From Nosema muscidifuracis (Eukaryota > Microsporidia > Nosematidae): a stretch of DNA of 64,000 nt. Shown piece by piece: positions 11,697 to 23,565 of this stretch. How positions within the stretch are numbered: the stretch's first letter is position 1; the number at the start of each line of letters is the position of its first letter. Made by a program: the position numbers and the translations under genes. The notes under the pieces are model-generated. The model was given only the letters and a program-made list of their open reading frames with translations. It did no database searches and was not told the DNA's origin. The stretch covers positions 1 to 64,000 of the forward strand of contig JAIOKI010000002.1 in the NCBI GenBank assembly GCA_028335825.1, in the 5' to 3' direction.

Positions 11697-14600
11697 GGTT
11701 TGTTATAATAATAAAATTAATTTAATTTATACTTATACAGAAGTTTTATTGACTAATTCATATTAGATAGTTTTTCAATTTAATAGTTATATCATAATTT
11801 TCTAAATATGATTTAATAAAGAAAGAACCTATTTATTCCAATTCTCAGATATATATTTATTTCTATGAATATTAATAACCTTGTAATATTTAATTTATAA
11901 ACTAATATAAACAAAGTTTCTGATAATTATGAAAACTTGAATTATAATTTCTCTTTCATAGCAGTATTAAGTTTTAATATTATTTTTATATAAATAGTCT
12001 TCTCATATATATCATATATATGTAATTAATTTTATACATATAATATTTCAATAAGTACATATTTAAATACAATTATCTCATCCTGATCTATTATCACATC
12101 ATCGACTAAAGAGAGTAATAGTTATCTCAATTAATTAGCCATTATTACAATTATAATCTTCTCAATTTTAAATATTTACATTTATAAATAACAATAATAA
12201 TATAAAGTTTTTATACAAAAATAGCAATTAATAAAATCACGGATTCTAAAACATTTTATTTTCATTATTATATTTTATGAAATAACTCTAGATATTACTG
12301 ATTAAGTCATATATTTCTTGTTAAGTGTTTATAAAATTTACTATTTAGACGTAAAATTAAACTTATATATGACCTTATTAATTCTCTTGAACATGAATTA
12401 TTCAAAAATAAATCAGTTAGATAAAAATATAACTAAATTTTTTTAATTAGCTTATCAATGTAATTTGAACAGAATATTATTCTAAATGTTTCTTAAGTCT
12501 ATAGAAATATATCAATACAGTTGTCTATATAATACATCATTTTTTATTCTCTTCAATTATTAATTTTCTATATATATATACCCCAGTGAGGAGACAAAAA
12601 AGTGAAGAAATTAGTATAAATAAAAAATATTTGTTTTATATTGTATTCTAAGTATCATCAAAACTCGGAGTTTTTTCTGCTTCATAATAAATATTTAAAT
12701 AATTTTCTTATTATTTATATCTATAATCATGATATTATTTATAAAGAGACTGTAAATCTGAAATGAAAAAGTAAATAGTATAAAAAGATACTAAAATATA
12801 TAATCTACCATTTTAATAAACAATTTTATTAATTCTTAATATATGGTAAGTAATTAATCATATTCAATATAATAATTTTATCAATGAAGGGAAAAATTAT
12901 ATATTAAATACATAGAATAATATTCAATAATCTAAATATTTTGTTATATTTGAAAATCTCTGAGGTTCTAGTGTAATGGTAATTATCATTACATTGACTT
13001 ATTAATACAATTGTTTTTTTGTATATAATTAGACTTTATATCTGAATAATATAAGAAGATATTTATAATAAATACATATCTATATCTTATTATCATTCTA
13101 TTCTAATTTGACATTAAAATTTAATTAATTCACATGTCATTAGTATAATATTATTTAATAAGTTCATATTTTGTATTAAAAATAATTTTATAGTCTATAA
13201 TATTAATTTATATATCTTTTATAGAATTATAGCATTTATTTTCTTACCCTCGATATAATAAGAATATTTAATGAATGTTTGAAATTCAATTTTATTTATT
13301 ATATATATATATAAAAACTTTACGATTCTTGAATATTTTTACCCTAGTATATTAGCATCATATAAAAGTATTTTAATCAATATATAATTTGCTATATGTG
13401 TTTTTTAAATTTAATATATTCTGATTGGAGTAGTAAATAATTACTTATATATCGGGATATTTAATTATATTTTGGTTCATCCTCTTTTCAACTCATTTTA
13501 ATATATCATATACATGAAATTGATTAATGACAAGATTTAGAAACACATGATAGAACTCTAAAAATTAAAAGTTATTATATTAGACTAGTTTTCTTTATTA
13601 ACTCATTTGACATTTCAAAATGTATTCATCTGACAATAAATATACTTATTATTATTAGATTTATAATTTATTTACTCCTATTGACAAAAATTATATTTAC
13701 TTTTTTTATATAATAGATACAATCATAAACTTTAGTTAATTAAAAAGATTATATTATTTCTAATATATCATAAATTTATTAGTACTTATACTTATGAAAT
13801 ATGTAAATTATAATTTAATTAATGTATCATCTTAAGAAGATATATCACTAGTTTTTAAAAATATAATTAATTCTGAATTCTTGTATTATATTTTATATAT
13901 ACATATGAATAATATTTATTTTCAATCATAAATTTATTGATCCCTTTTATGTAAAATAAAGATTAACTGAAGTATTATATATTCAATTATAGGATAATAT
14001 AAAACGAAAATATAAAAAATTTATAATATATAAATATTGTAATGGTATATCATAAGAGATCGATATTAGAAGTTAAATGAAGTATAATTATTGTAATTGA
14101 TATTTATTAATATTTTTAATTTACTTTCTTTTTACATGTGGTATATTATCTTAAATTTTATCCCTCATTAAGTATGACTGAAGATAATTTTATTATTTCA
14201 AAATGATGATTAATTTCAATAATAAAATATCTGATTTTTATAGATGAAGATCATTAATTAAAAGTCGTTATATAGGTAAATATTTTTTATATATTATTTT
14301 GTGCACCATAATAAGTTTATAAATTTTCATTTTTTATCTAATGTCTAATTTTTATGTTCTATATATATGAATATATTTGATAATAATTCTATGGAACATA
14401 TTTTTAATATTATTTAGATTCATACACATAATAAATATACTAACATATATTTTGATATTATCTATATATAGTGATGAATATCTGGCTTTAACAATCTAAG
14501 AAAAGTCGAAGTAGCAAAGAAAACAAGTATAACTTGTTAACTAATCATTCTAAATATAAAATGAAGATTATACATAGCATAATAAATGTGTTACTTTATA

Positions 14601-15724
14601 CAATCAAATTATAGTAGAATTCAGAAGTAATTTAAATACTCCAGAAAACCTTAATATATACATTAGTAGAACACTCACCATATTAGATACCACAAGTGAA
14701 GATGTATCAATTGAGAAATCTATAAAATATAAATAAGTTTAATTATTTCTAAATTAATTTATATATAACTAATCATATATTATAAACTCTTACTAAAAAT
14801 CTAATTTTTATAATTTTATTCTTTTGAAAAGATGATCTATATAATATTATAAGAAATAGATATAGCCCATCACTATATAGAAAATTTTATAATATTATAT
14901 TGACATACTAAATATTATTTAAATTATACTTTCTTAATGTTTATTGTGGAGATTTAAGTCAGATTAAACATATTGATTTTAATATTCTAGATTAAACTTT
15001 TTTGTTCTCAGAACAAGTATGTAATTTTATTATTATGGTTAACAATATATAAATGTCAAATTTTAAACTTTTTATATATATGGATACTATTTCGTTAAAA
15101 GATTAATTCACATATGTCTGTATCTTCCACAGTAAAGAAGTATTGGTCGAGAATAAATATCTAAACATGTAAGAAAATAATTTCAATTTATAAATCAATG
15201 ACATTATGAATCAGTCAATCTTTAATTTTCTAGCTTAAATGAATATACTCATACTAAATATAAAAAATTATCCTTATATCTTTGAACAACAAACTTTTAA
15301 TGTTAAATAATTATATAATGAATGATCATCTACTGACGTATTTTGGCTAATAGAAGGTGTTGAGAAATAAATGAAATACATCAATGATATAATAAAATTA
15401 CTAAAATTTATTGAGATGAATCATAGTGAAGATATTACTAATAGATTTTCATATCACAAATATAATATCAAAGAGATATAATAATAAAGACTTAAGAAGA
15501 AATCAATAAAGGTAAGTTTTTAGATGATACCTTTGAGTGTGTATTAAGTAAATACTTTTTGTATTTTTTATATCATTAAATAATTTCATAATTCTAGAAT
15601 ATTATATTTATTCAATATATTTCTTTAACTTTCAATGATATCATGATTTAAAATAATTATTATCCTTCTTACTTTTTTAATATTTAATGATGTGGTTATT
15701 AGTAAAAATATTAAGTCTAATTAT

Positions 15725-16645
15725 TTAATAATAATATTTTGGAAGGTCTTTACAAATATATCTATATACAATCACAATTAAATTATAAGTTATTATAGCC
15801 ATCATACTAAATATCATTATAAACATTATCCAATTTGTTCTACATATATTTAAAGATAAAGACAGGATATATAAATAACAGATATAACTAGAGAATACAA
15901 ATATCTCCTTCAAAGATAATCTACTCAAAATTCCAACAATAAATCCTAAAATAAATAATGATAATATTATTAACATGTATATATTCCATAATATAGATAT
16001 CTGTACAACTCCAACTAATAGTATAAATAACATGTCGATCTTTGGATTGAATTTTTCTTTTTGACTTATACTTCTATTAAGTAAAGTCATAAATATATAA
16101 AAAACGAATAATACGTTTAATATACATAACAAATATATATTCTCTAATTCTATACAGTAAATTATCATATAACTACTAATAGAATAATTTAAAGCTATAA
16201 ATGATACAATATTCATGCATCTTCTCAATTCATCAGTATCTCCTATTTTCCTAATTAACATAAGACTTTTAGGAATTAAAGATAAGATGAAAATCACTGT
16301 TGATGTATTTACAACTACAATCAGAAATTTATAAGGTATCATATGCAATAATAAAAATCCTATTAAATTAAGAGCAATTATAGTAATAAAACTAAGAATA
16401 TTTATATGATTACATAAAGAGATAAAGCCAAAATGATACCTTATCGAAGTCAATAAAGATATTGATATATCTCCATATAAATCATAAAAAGATCTACTTG
16501 TATTATTACGAAGTAATTTGTATGCACTATTAATAGTATATGCATTACAATTACTGTTGCTTACCTTAATGATATTGCAGTATGCCTTTTTGATTTCATC
16601 TTGAGTGGCATTTTTGTTGCATTTTAGAATATCATATAGCTGCAT
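15725..16645 (-). CDS. J-like domain membrane protein, 306 aa
   Basis: Residues 3-58 match a DnaJ domain: LYDIL at the start, NATQDEIKKAY for helices I-II, AYKLL for helix III and YDLYG at the end. The HPD tripeptide that activates Hsp70 is absent; the loop reads VSNSNC (28-33), so it is better called J-like. From about residue 84 to 295 there are seven or eight hydrophobic helices, so the J-like part sits at the face of a membrane, with a short tail (KDLPKYYY). This layout recalls ER or other endomembrane J proteins, but without HPD it may be a scaffold rather than an Hsp70 activator. The ATG follows TTACCCTTA, a clear CCC motif. There is no close neighbour. Confidence 0.72.
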   Translation of the reverse strand: MQLYDILKCNKNATQDEIKKAYCNIIKVSNSNCNAYTINSAYKLLRNNTSRSFYDLYGDISISLLTSIRYHFGFISLCNHINILSFITIIALNLIGFLLLHMIPYKFLIVVVNTSTVIFILSLIPKSLMLIRKIGDTDELRRCMNIVSFIALNYSISSYMIIYCIELENIYLLCILNVLFVFYIFMTLLNRSISQKEKFNPKIDMLFILLVGVVQISILWNIYMLIILSLFILGFIVGILSRLSLKEIFVFSSYICYLYILSLSLNICRTNWIMFIMIFSMMAIITYNLIVIVYRYICKDLPKYYY

Positions 16646-16648
16646 TAA

Positions 16649-16651
16649 GGG
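16649..16651 (-). promoter_or_regulatory. CCC start-proximal motif
   Basis: The minus strand reads TTACCCTTAATG, placing CCC three bases before the ATG of the J-like membrane protein and supporting that start. Confidence 0.6.
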
Positions 16652-18238
16652 TAAGCATCAATGAAATTATTTATAGAATAAATATCAATTTGTTTATTTT
16701 TAATTTGTTGTTATTTACAAATTTATTAATTATTATCTAAATTTCAGATCGATATATCTCTTATGATAAAGAGAAGTTTAATGAAACAATATTATCAAAA
16801 TTCATATTTTTAATTATGATCTTTTATATTAAAATATTAAATAAATTAATTACATAATAATATAAAAGATACGTACAAATTAGATATATATTTATGATTT
16901 TAAAATAAAAAGCATTTACTTTTTTTTTAAATATTATAACTAATATTAATCTTATGTAAGAACAATGAATACATGATATACTATCAAATGATTCATTAAT
17001 AAATTATAATAAAAATATATTTCTACGACATTTATTAATTGTTATATAAAATTTAATCTTCATTATTATACAAAGACAGTTATGGTCACAAGTTGAATAA
17101 ATATAATTTTAGACTTATAAATATATTTTCTATTTTAAGTGTATACCAGTATCTTATTCTTTATAATTTTATTAGATTATTTCACTTCTCGTTTTGAGTA
17201 ATTCTGATAAATATATTCTGCATTCATATTTCAACGATATGCTTTCAAGAATCTAGTTATATTTTTAATTATGTATTTATTTCAGTCTCAATTATATACT
17301 AAATCTGTACATGTTAATAATCTATTGATACTAGTTAGTTTTAAATGATCACGACGAGTAGGGAAAAATTTAAAATTTTAATTTGAAACAGATATATTGA
17401 ATCTAAAGATATTGATTTTTATTTATGAGCTGATATTAAAATGATACTGATCTATTATGAAAATCGAAAATAGTACAGTATAAATATGATTAAATAACAA
17501 ATTCATTTTTATAAAGTTTTATATGAAATTCTATTTAGCTCAATGATGAATAAACCAGTAATTCACTTTTTTATATGTTTCATTATTACAAATCTCTTTA
17601 TCTAATTCAGTAGCATATTTTCTATAAATTAAACATAAGATATAAGATTTCTTGTATCAATCAATTTCCAAAATAAATTATATTCTTTTATATCTAATTA
17701 ATTATCTATATATTATTTGAAAAATAAATTTCTTCAAAAAAAGTTAACTTTCATTTCTACTCTATATTATATAAAATATATTTCAATTTATAATCAAAAT
17801 TATACAGCTTAATTAAACATTAATTTTATTCATATTTTCAAAAATTAATGAATTACTAGATTTTAAAAATATTATTTTATTGTCTTATATATTAAAGAAA
17901 AGACTCATTATAAATCATTTTATATATTATTAAAAATAATGTGAATTATACTAGAATAAATTAGATTATATATATCATTTTTAAAATTAACTAAACAATA
18001 TTTTAGATAAAGTAATACTATATATAAGTTGATATAAGAAGAAAACTTAATGTAAGATATAAATTTTTGAGAAATTACATCATTATATTAAATCCTCAAT
18101 TTATAGTAAATTTAAATAATTATCCATTTTAAACTAATCTATATACCATTTCCAGATTTGTCATCTAAACTAAAAATATTTTTTAAAATAGTAAATTAAA
18201 TTTTAAAAAGTTTAATGTTAAACATTATAACTATATTA
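16652..18238. other. AT-rich divergent spacer
   Basis: This spacer of about 1.6 kb separates the divergently transcribed J-like protein and hydrolase genes. No frame, repeat or RNA gene is recognised beyond the CCC motifs at its two edges. Confidence 0.5.
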
Positions 18239-18241
18239 CCC
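18239..18241 (+). promoter_or_regulatory. CCC start-proximal motif
   Basis: The sequence TTACCCATATG puts CCC two bases before the start of the hydrolase gene; it is the same arrangement as at 16649-16651 on the other strand. Confidence 0.6.
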
Positions 18242-18243
18242 AT

Positions 18244-18990
18244 ATGAAAAAGATAAATAGATTTTTTATATTTGTTATAAATTTATTATTTATTTCAAAC
18301 TTTACATTATTTGTTATACAACGTAAAATACTCTTTACAATGAAGAGACCTGTAGTCATGGAAGTACGTACTATTTATAACAATATTGATATTTATTTGT
18401 TTGATAAAAATAGTTCTACAGATATTATATTCTTCCATGGTTCAATCATTTCAGGTGTTATTTATAAAAAGTTATTGCAAGATATGGCTGATAAAACTAA
18501 TCATAATGTTTTATCATTCAATATGAGGGGTGTATTTAATTCTAGAGGTGTACCATCAGAAAAAGGAATACGAAATGAAGTCAATTTATTTTCTGATTTT
18601 GTAAAGAAAAGGGGTAAAAAATTAATAGTTTTTGGCCAATCACTTGGTTGTTGTTTAGCTATCCAATTTAGTAGACTGATGAAATGTACAAAAGTTATTT
18701 TAGAGAATCCTTTTATTGATTATAAATCAGTTATTAAGTATAAATTTTATTCTTCTATATTTTCATATCTAGTAGTAGATACATGGAAGAATACAGATAT
18801 CAAATATTTAGAAAATGTCTTATTTCTCTTAAGTGATAAAGATACTCTTATAAAAAATTCAGAAGGTCTACAGTTGGCTAATATGGCACATAATAGTTCT
18901 ATACAATATTTGAAAAGAAGTACTCATTTTGATGCTGCTAGAAATCCAGAGTATTATTCTTTTATAATATCATACCTCAATAAAATATAA
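18244..18990 (+). CDS. BEM46-like alpha/beta hydrolase, 248 aa
   Basis: A serine hydrolase of the alpha/beta fold, closest in layout to the BEM46/ABHD13 group of membrane-anchored proteins. Residues 6-26 form an N-terminal hydrophobic anchor or signal. The oxyanion strand is IIFFHG (61-66). The nucleophile elbow is GQSLG (131-135, Ser133). The acid is probably Asp200 in SDKDTLI, and the base His228 in STHFDA, so the triad is complete. An SFNMRG turn (91-96) is also typical. At 248 residues it is slightly short for the family. Substrate is unknown; BEM46 relatives are linked to endomembranes and cell polarity in fungi. It is the only enzyme-like intact gene in the window and its start has a CCC motif. 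Confidence 0.85.
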   Translation: MKKINRFFIFVINLLFISNFTLFVIQRKILFTMKRPVVMEVRTIYNNIDIYLFDKNSSTDIIFFHGSIISGVIYKKLLQDMADKTNHNVLSFNMRGVFNSRGVPSEKGIRNEVNLFSDFVKKRGKKLIVFGQSLGCCLAIQFSRLMKCTKVILENPFIDYKSVIKYKFYSSIFSYLVVDTWKNTDIKYLENVLFLLSDKDTLIKNSEGLQLANMAHNSSIQYLKRSTHFDAARNPEYYSFIISYLNKI

Positions 18991-19338
18991 TTTTATATTA
19001 ATATCACATATAGCAGGGTTAACAATATTTTTACAACATATACAAATAGTCAAGATAAATATAAATTACAGAAAATAGATCAATTATATAAATAGAAGTA
19101 TTTGAAAAAAATATCAACTTATATAATTATTTAATTAAAAAACTTTTGAATTATTTTTAACCATCTAATTCTATTTATTGATATAATGACTTAAAACATT
19201 AAATATTTTAATCTTAAACAAATCATAACTGTATCATTTAAATTTACATGATTTTTTTGAATAATTATCAATTTTGTTTTAAAACAGTTTTTTTGTTCAT
19301 AATAAGTATAAAATAATTCTCTTATATAAACAATTAAA

Positions 19339-19763
19339 ATGACATCATCATGTGTTCTTAAACTCACAGTTGAAGAAAATGACACATTATTACTAGCTGA
19401 TCAATATTCTACTACTGGAGATATTATTACATTAAATATGTAATTTTAATACTCAACTATCTAGTAGTGCTACATTCACTATCAATAGTACCTGTTATCT
19501 AAATTATATATCATATAGTACTCAGGAGGATTACAAATTTTATAGAAATAGTATGGGTAAAAAATTAAATGTAGTAGAAGGATCAAATAATGCTAAAGAT
19601 AAAGTTAAAATTGACGTAAAAGATACAAAGAATAGTGGTGAAAATGACATTTCAAAAACTATAGATACAGTTTAAGTTGACATAGAAAAAAAATAAAGAT
19701 ACTAATATTTTAGAAGGAACAAATGTTATTGTTGAAAATTATGGGTGGATGAAATCAAGATAA
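19339..19763 (+). pseudogene. Broken gene for a Ser/Thr/Asn/Lys-rich protein
   Basis: An ATG at 19339 opens a 34-codon frame starting MTSSCVLKLTVEENDT, closed by TAA at 19441. A neighbouring frame takes over at 19448 and stays open for 75 codons to TAA at 19673, rich in Ser, Asn, Lys and Thr with motifs such as VVEGSNN. After another phase change a third piece with a similar EGTN motif ends at 19763. The pieces read as one low-complexity extracellular-type protein with repeated EG(S/T)N elements that has lost function. No family is recognised, and there is no CCC motif before the ATG. The opposite-strand frame over 19191-19385 is an overlap artefact. Confidence 0.45.
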
Positions 19764-20889
19764 TATAACAAAAATAAAACCTAAAAAATACATCAATCAT
19801 TTAACTTTAATATTGTTAGTATCAAAGAAAGGTGATTTAGAATATGGTTATAACTATTCAAAGTCTATCATTATAATAACAGAAATAGGGAAGAGAAATA
19901 ATCTTTTAAAAATAATGAGTGAAACATTTCTACAATAAACTATATATATATAATATTTAAGTTTTATTATTTTAATTTATCTTCTTAATTCTTGTATGAG
20001 TAAAAAAATGATATTAAATTTATTTCATTATAATCTTCTTAAATTGATCTTTTAAATATAAATTATTAATTATTTTTATCATTAATTTACTTAATATTAT
20101 TTTTAATTAAATATCTATATGATAAATTTATTAGTATGAATATTTGATTAATAAGATGTTAATTTCAAAACACATAAATAATTCTTTAGTCAGTATTTTA
20201 ATGTTTAAATAAATTAATAAAATTATTAAATAATAAATGTTTGTGTAATTATTTGACAATACAACATTTATTAACAAGATTATGTCTAGTAGTAGGATAA
20301 AAATATTTTCTAATAATTTTTTTATAAAAATGACCCTTCATTTACTTTCTCTTTACAATTGTTATAATTATAGATTAGAGACTCATACAAAGAATATAAA
20401 ATAACTGATAATTTGAAAGATACTTTTTTATGCTTTTAAGATAAATATATAAAGTGAAATATTCTTGTTGAAAATATATCATTTCTCATATAATATATAA
20501 CTATATTTTTACACAAATACTAGAATAGTATCATTCTTCACATCTAAATATCAAGATAATTTACAGACTTTTTCGAGATATTCCTTTGTCACATTGGATA
20601 TTCAAATAAGAATATAGAGAAGAGTTTTAATTTTTAATTATTTCCTCTACTTAAGAAATTCACTATTAAATATGTAAGTGACAAACTTTAACATTCTTTA
20701 TAAAAATTTCTAGTATACACATAATATTGAATATGCTATAAATTTAAAAAATGTTATACTTCACCTGATATTATCCTATGTCTCTCTACTCTATACCATT
20801 ATTAGATGATATTAAAATTATGATTAATAACCATCTCATGATAAAGTAGATAGATGATTTGATAAAATATTAGATTTGTTAATTGAACC
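19764..20889. other. AT-rich spacer
   Basis: No gene, repeat or RNA is recognised between the broken gene and the start of the 2.6-kb duplicated block. Confidence 0.5.
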
Positions 20890-23565
20890 TTTGATTAGAC
20901 TAGAAGATAATTTTTAGTGTAATCCTATTTATTTTGTTTCATACTATATTATATATTCAAAATCATTTATATCTTTATCTTAATACTAACCATGTTAGAA
21001 TATAATAGTGTCTTTATAATAAGAAAATATTGTTATTGTTCATATCTTTATTTTTTACTTGTTTAATTGGATTATATCATATATATTAAATATGCTTCAG
21101 TTCACAACTTCTGACTTCTTATTTTCAATGGGGGTTCATCTTCTTACATTGGTTTTTATGAAATTTATATTTTAAGACAAATAATAGAATTCTTTACATT
21201 GAAGATAATGTAATCTTATTTTTAGAATTCATCTAAATGAAAATATTACAGATGATTAAATAAATTATGTTTCGAATAATTTCAAATTTAAAATTATTAT
21301 TATAATAATAATTAGATTGATCATAAATTAATTTGTAATTCTTTTTTAATAATAGAAATAAACTAAAAAACATAACTTAGATTAATAAATAAAAGCATTA
21401 ACACAAATATACAGAAACTTATAAAATATTGATTTTTATGTTTTATACAAATGAATCTAAAAAGTTGATAAGAAATAAAAGACTTTGTAAATTTACAAAA
21501 ATATCAATATGAAATGAAAGAATTTTTGTTTATTAAAATAAATAGTTCAAACAATTTTACTGATTTATGTAACATGAAAGTATTATTTACACTAATAATA
21601 TTTAAATTATTTTTTATTTAAATGATAAATTAATCATCTTCTATGTTCATAAAACAAGCTACTAGTTACAAAAATATTATTTTATACTTTCTTACACTCA
21701 TATGAAATTCCATCTTTAATTGAGCTATTTTCTGATTTTTGACATCATATTATATGTTTATGTTTTCTAATTTATCTACATCTATACATATTGTAAATTT
21801 TTTATTATATCATCCTAATTTATATAAAGAATATTATTTTGTATTTTAGTGTATTTATCAATAAAAATTATTTAGTTGAAAACATTCTCATATATTTGAT
21901 CTAGATTAACAAAAGATAATTAAAGTTTTAATTTATTATTATTGTATTTGAAATTAATTTTATAATATTATATATTAGAAAAGCTTATCATTAATTGAAA
22001 AATCTTCGATCATTTAAATACATGAAAATTGAATTAATTTATTCTATTTATATTAATAAAATTACACGTAGTAAAACAAAGTATTATTTCAATGTTTTTT
22101 CTGTAATAAATTGATAGTTTTCAGAATTTGATTATTGAAAGAAATTAATATATTTTAATTAAGTGATTAATTAAAAGAATTACATAAATTTGTATATTTT
22201 ATATCCATAATGTATTTGATAATTCTATATTTTTTGATTATATTTAGTACTAGAAATTGTTCTGATGAGATGTATGTGACAAAAGAGATCCTTCCGAGTA
22301 AAGATTATATACTCATTGATTTAGGATCTCTAGATGAATCTGATTTTATTACTGATAAGATAGATAATTATGAAAATAATTCAGTTATACGCTATGAGAT
22401 ATTAGAAAGTTACAATGTTATTGATGATTATCTTTCTTTAAATACATATATTGACAATCTTGATCAAAATATAGATAACAATTCTGTTACTTTACCAAAT
22501 CAATCTCATGAGAACAAACCAGTTAATCTTTCAAATTTTAATAACACAAATATTATTCCAATAGATGAGTTTATTAAGTTCAATAAGATTATATGTATGT
22601 TTCATAATGATATAGAACAAATCAAATTACAGTTAAAATATTTATTGAATTTAATAAACACTAAGAATAATTTTTATGTAGTTTATAAAGATATATTATT
22701 AAATTCAATGAAGAACTATAAGTTTTTACCAAAAATCTTTCATATTGATAGATTTGATAATACTGATGATATTTATGATAGTATTGATTTAATATTTAAA
22801 TATATGAACTTTATGAAAGAATTTGATTTTAGTAAATTTAATCTATCACATTTCTGCAACTTTGATGGTAAAAATGAATTATACCGAATCATTATAAAAG
22901 TCACAACCATGGAAAAATTCAACTTATCTTATTGTTCATTTAGTAAATATAACGTCTCATTTTTAGATAAAATAACAAAAGATGTTTATCAAGAAATGAA
23001 TGATAAGAAAATATCTAAAGAAAAATTAATTTCATGTATAATAGAAAGTATAAATAATATTGAAGACTCTTTAGACAAAATTATACTTTACAAATGTTTT
23101 TTCGATATTCTTATAAAGAATAATATTTATTGTTTAATTAGACTTTTACTTCATATAATAATGTATTATAGAGAGGGCAAAGTTTATTTAATAAATACTA
23201 ATATTTATTTTTTATTAGACAGATTATCATATTTAATTATATGTTGTAATCCTCAGTTGAATATAAATCTAAAATGTATTTTAAAATATAAAAATAATAA
23301 AATTTTAAAATTGTATTCAGATTACTATCTAACAAAATCAAAAGATTTATTAAGAGAAAATATCGAAATCTATGGATTAATTTTAAATTTGATAAATGAA
23401 AATCAAACAAATGATTATCGTAACCTATATGATATAGTAATTAATAGTCATTTCTCCAACAATATAGCAATTAAATTTATGTCAAACATGATAATGCAAG
23501 GTGTAATAAAGATATTAGAAGATAATAAAATACTTTAATTAATGATTTTGTAGTTCTATAGTTAT
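20890..23565 (+). repeat. Duplicated block A, copy 1 (2.65 kb)
   Basis: This segment and 50790-53410 align in the same orientation. Similarity starts with a patchy part, becomes clear at ATATGCTTCAGTTCACAACT (near 21090; GCGCTTCAGTTCGCAACTCT near 50990), covers about 1.1 kb of 5' flank and the whole gene, and fades about 25 bases after the stop codon. Flanks are about as similar as the gene, which indicates DNA-level duplication and not only protein homology. Confidence 0.8.
22210..23538 (+). CDS. Secreted orphan protein family A, 442 aa
   Basis: Residues 1-16 (MYLIILYFLIIFSTRN) are a signal peptide. The mature protein is mostly helical and Asn/Asp/Lys/Ile-rich, without a further clear membrane helix. 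Blocks shared with the paralogue at 52032-53378 include KEILPSKDY (25-33), ICMFHND (near 130), LDKIILYKC, LIRLL.HIIMYY and KSKDLLRENIEI (near 375). The two are well over half identical, with an insertion or deletion in the Asn-rich stretch around residues 95-110. The start has ATCCATA upstream, a CC motif. A further degraded remnant lies at 58190-58440. No known domain is seen; exported effector-like role is inference. Confidence 0.85.
   Translation: MYLIILYFLIIFSTRNCSDEMYVTKEILPSKDYILIDLGSLDESDFITDKIDNYENNSVIRYEILESYNVIDDYLSLNTYIDNLDQNIDNNSVTLPNQSHENKPVNLSNFNNTNIIPIDEFIKFNKIICMFHNDIEQIKLQLKYLLNLINTKNNFYVVYKDILLNSMKNYKFLPKIFHIDRFDNTDDIYDSIDLIFKYMNFMKEFDFSKFNLSHFCNFDGKNELYRIIIKVTTMEKFNLSYCSFSKYNVSFLDKITKDVYQEMNDKKISKEKLISCIIESINNIEDSLDKIILYKCFFDILIKNNIYCLIRLLLHIIMYYREGKVYLINTNIYFLLDRLSYLIICCNPQLNINLKCILKYKNNKILKLYSDYYLTKSKDLLRENIEIYGLILNLINENQTNDYRNLYDIVINSHFSNNIAIKFMSNMIMQGVIKILEDNKIL

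Larger units (their letters stand above)
10432..15724. other. 5.3-kb gene-poor decayed stretch
   Basis: No sizeable intact gene is present. It contains two possible coding relics, at 11025-11141 and 11460-11696, and another vague protein-like run near 14590-14735 on the plus strand. The rest shows only short stop-rich frames. Confidence 0.5.

Noticed and set aside
12960-13015. tRNA-like start GGTTCTAGTGTAATGGT with an A-box pattern
   Set aside because: No B box (GGTTCGA-type), no closing acceptor stem and a strongly AT-rich continuation; it is also part of an imperfect palindrome, so a tRNA is not supported.
19191-19385. 64-codon minus-strand frame
   Set aside because: Overlaps the more protein-like broken gene starting at 19339 on the plus strand.
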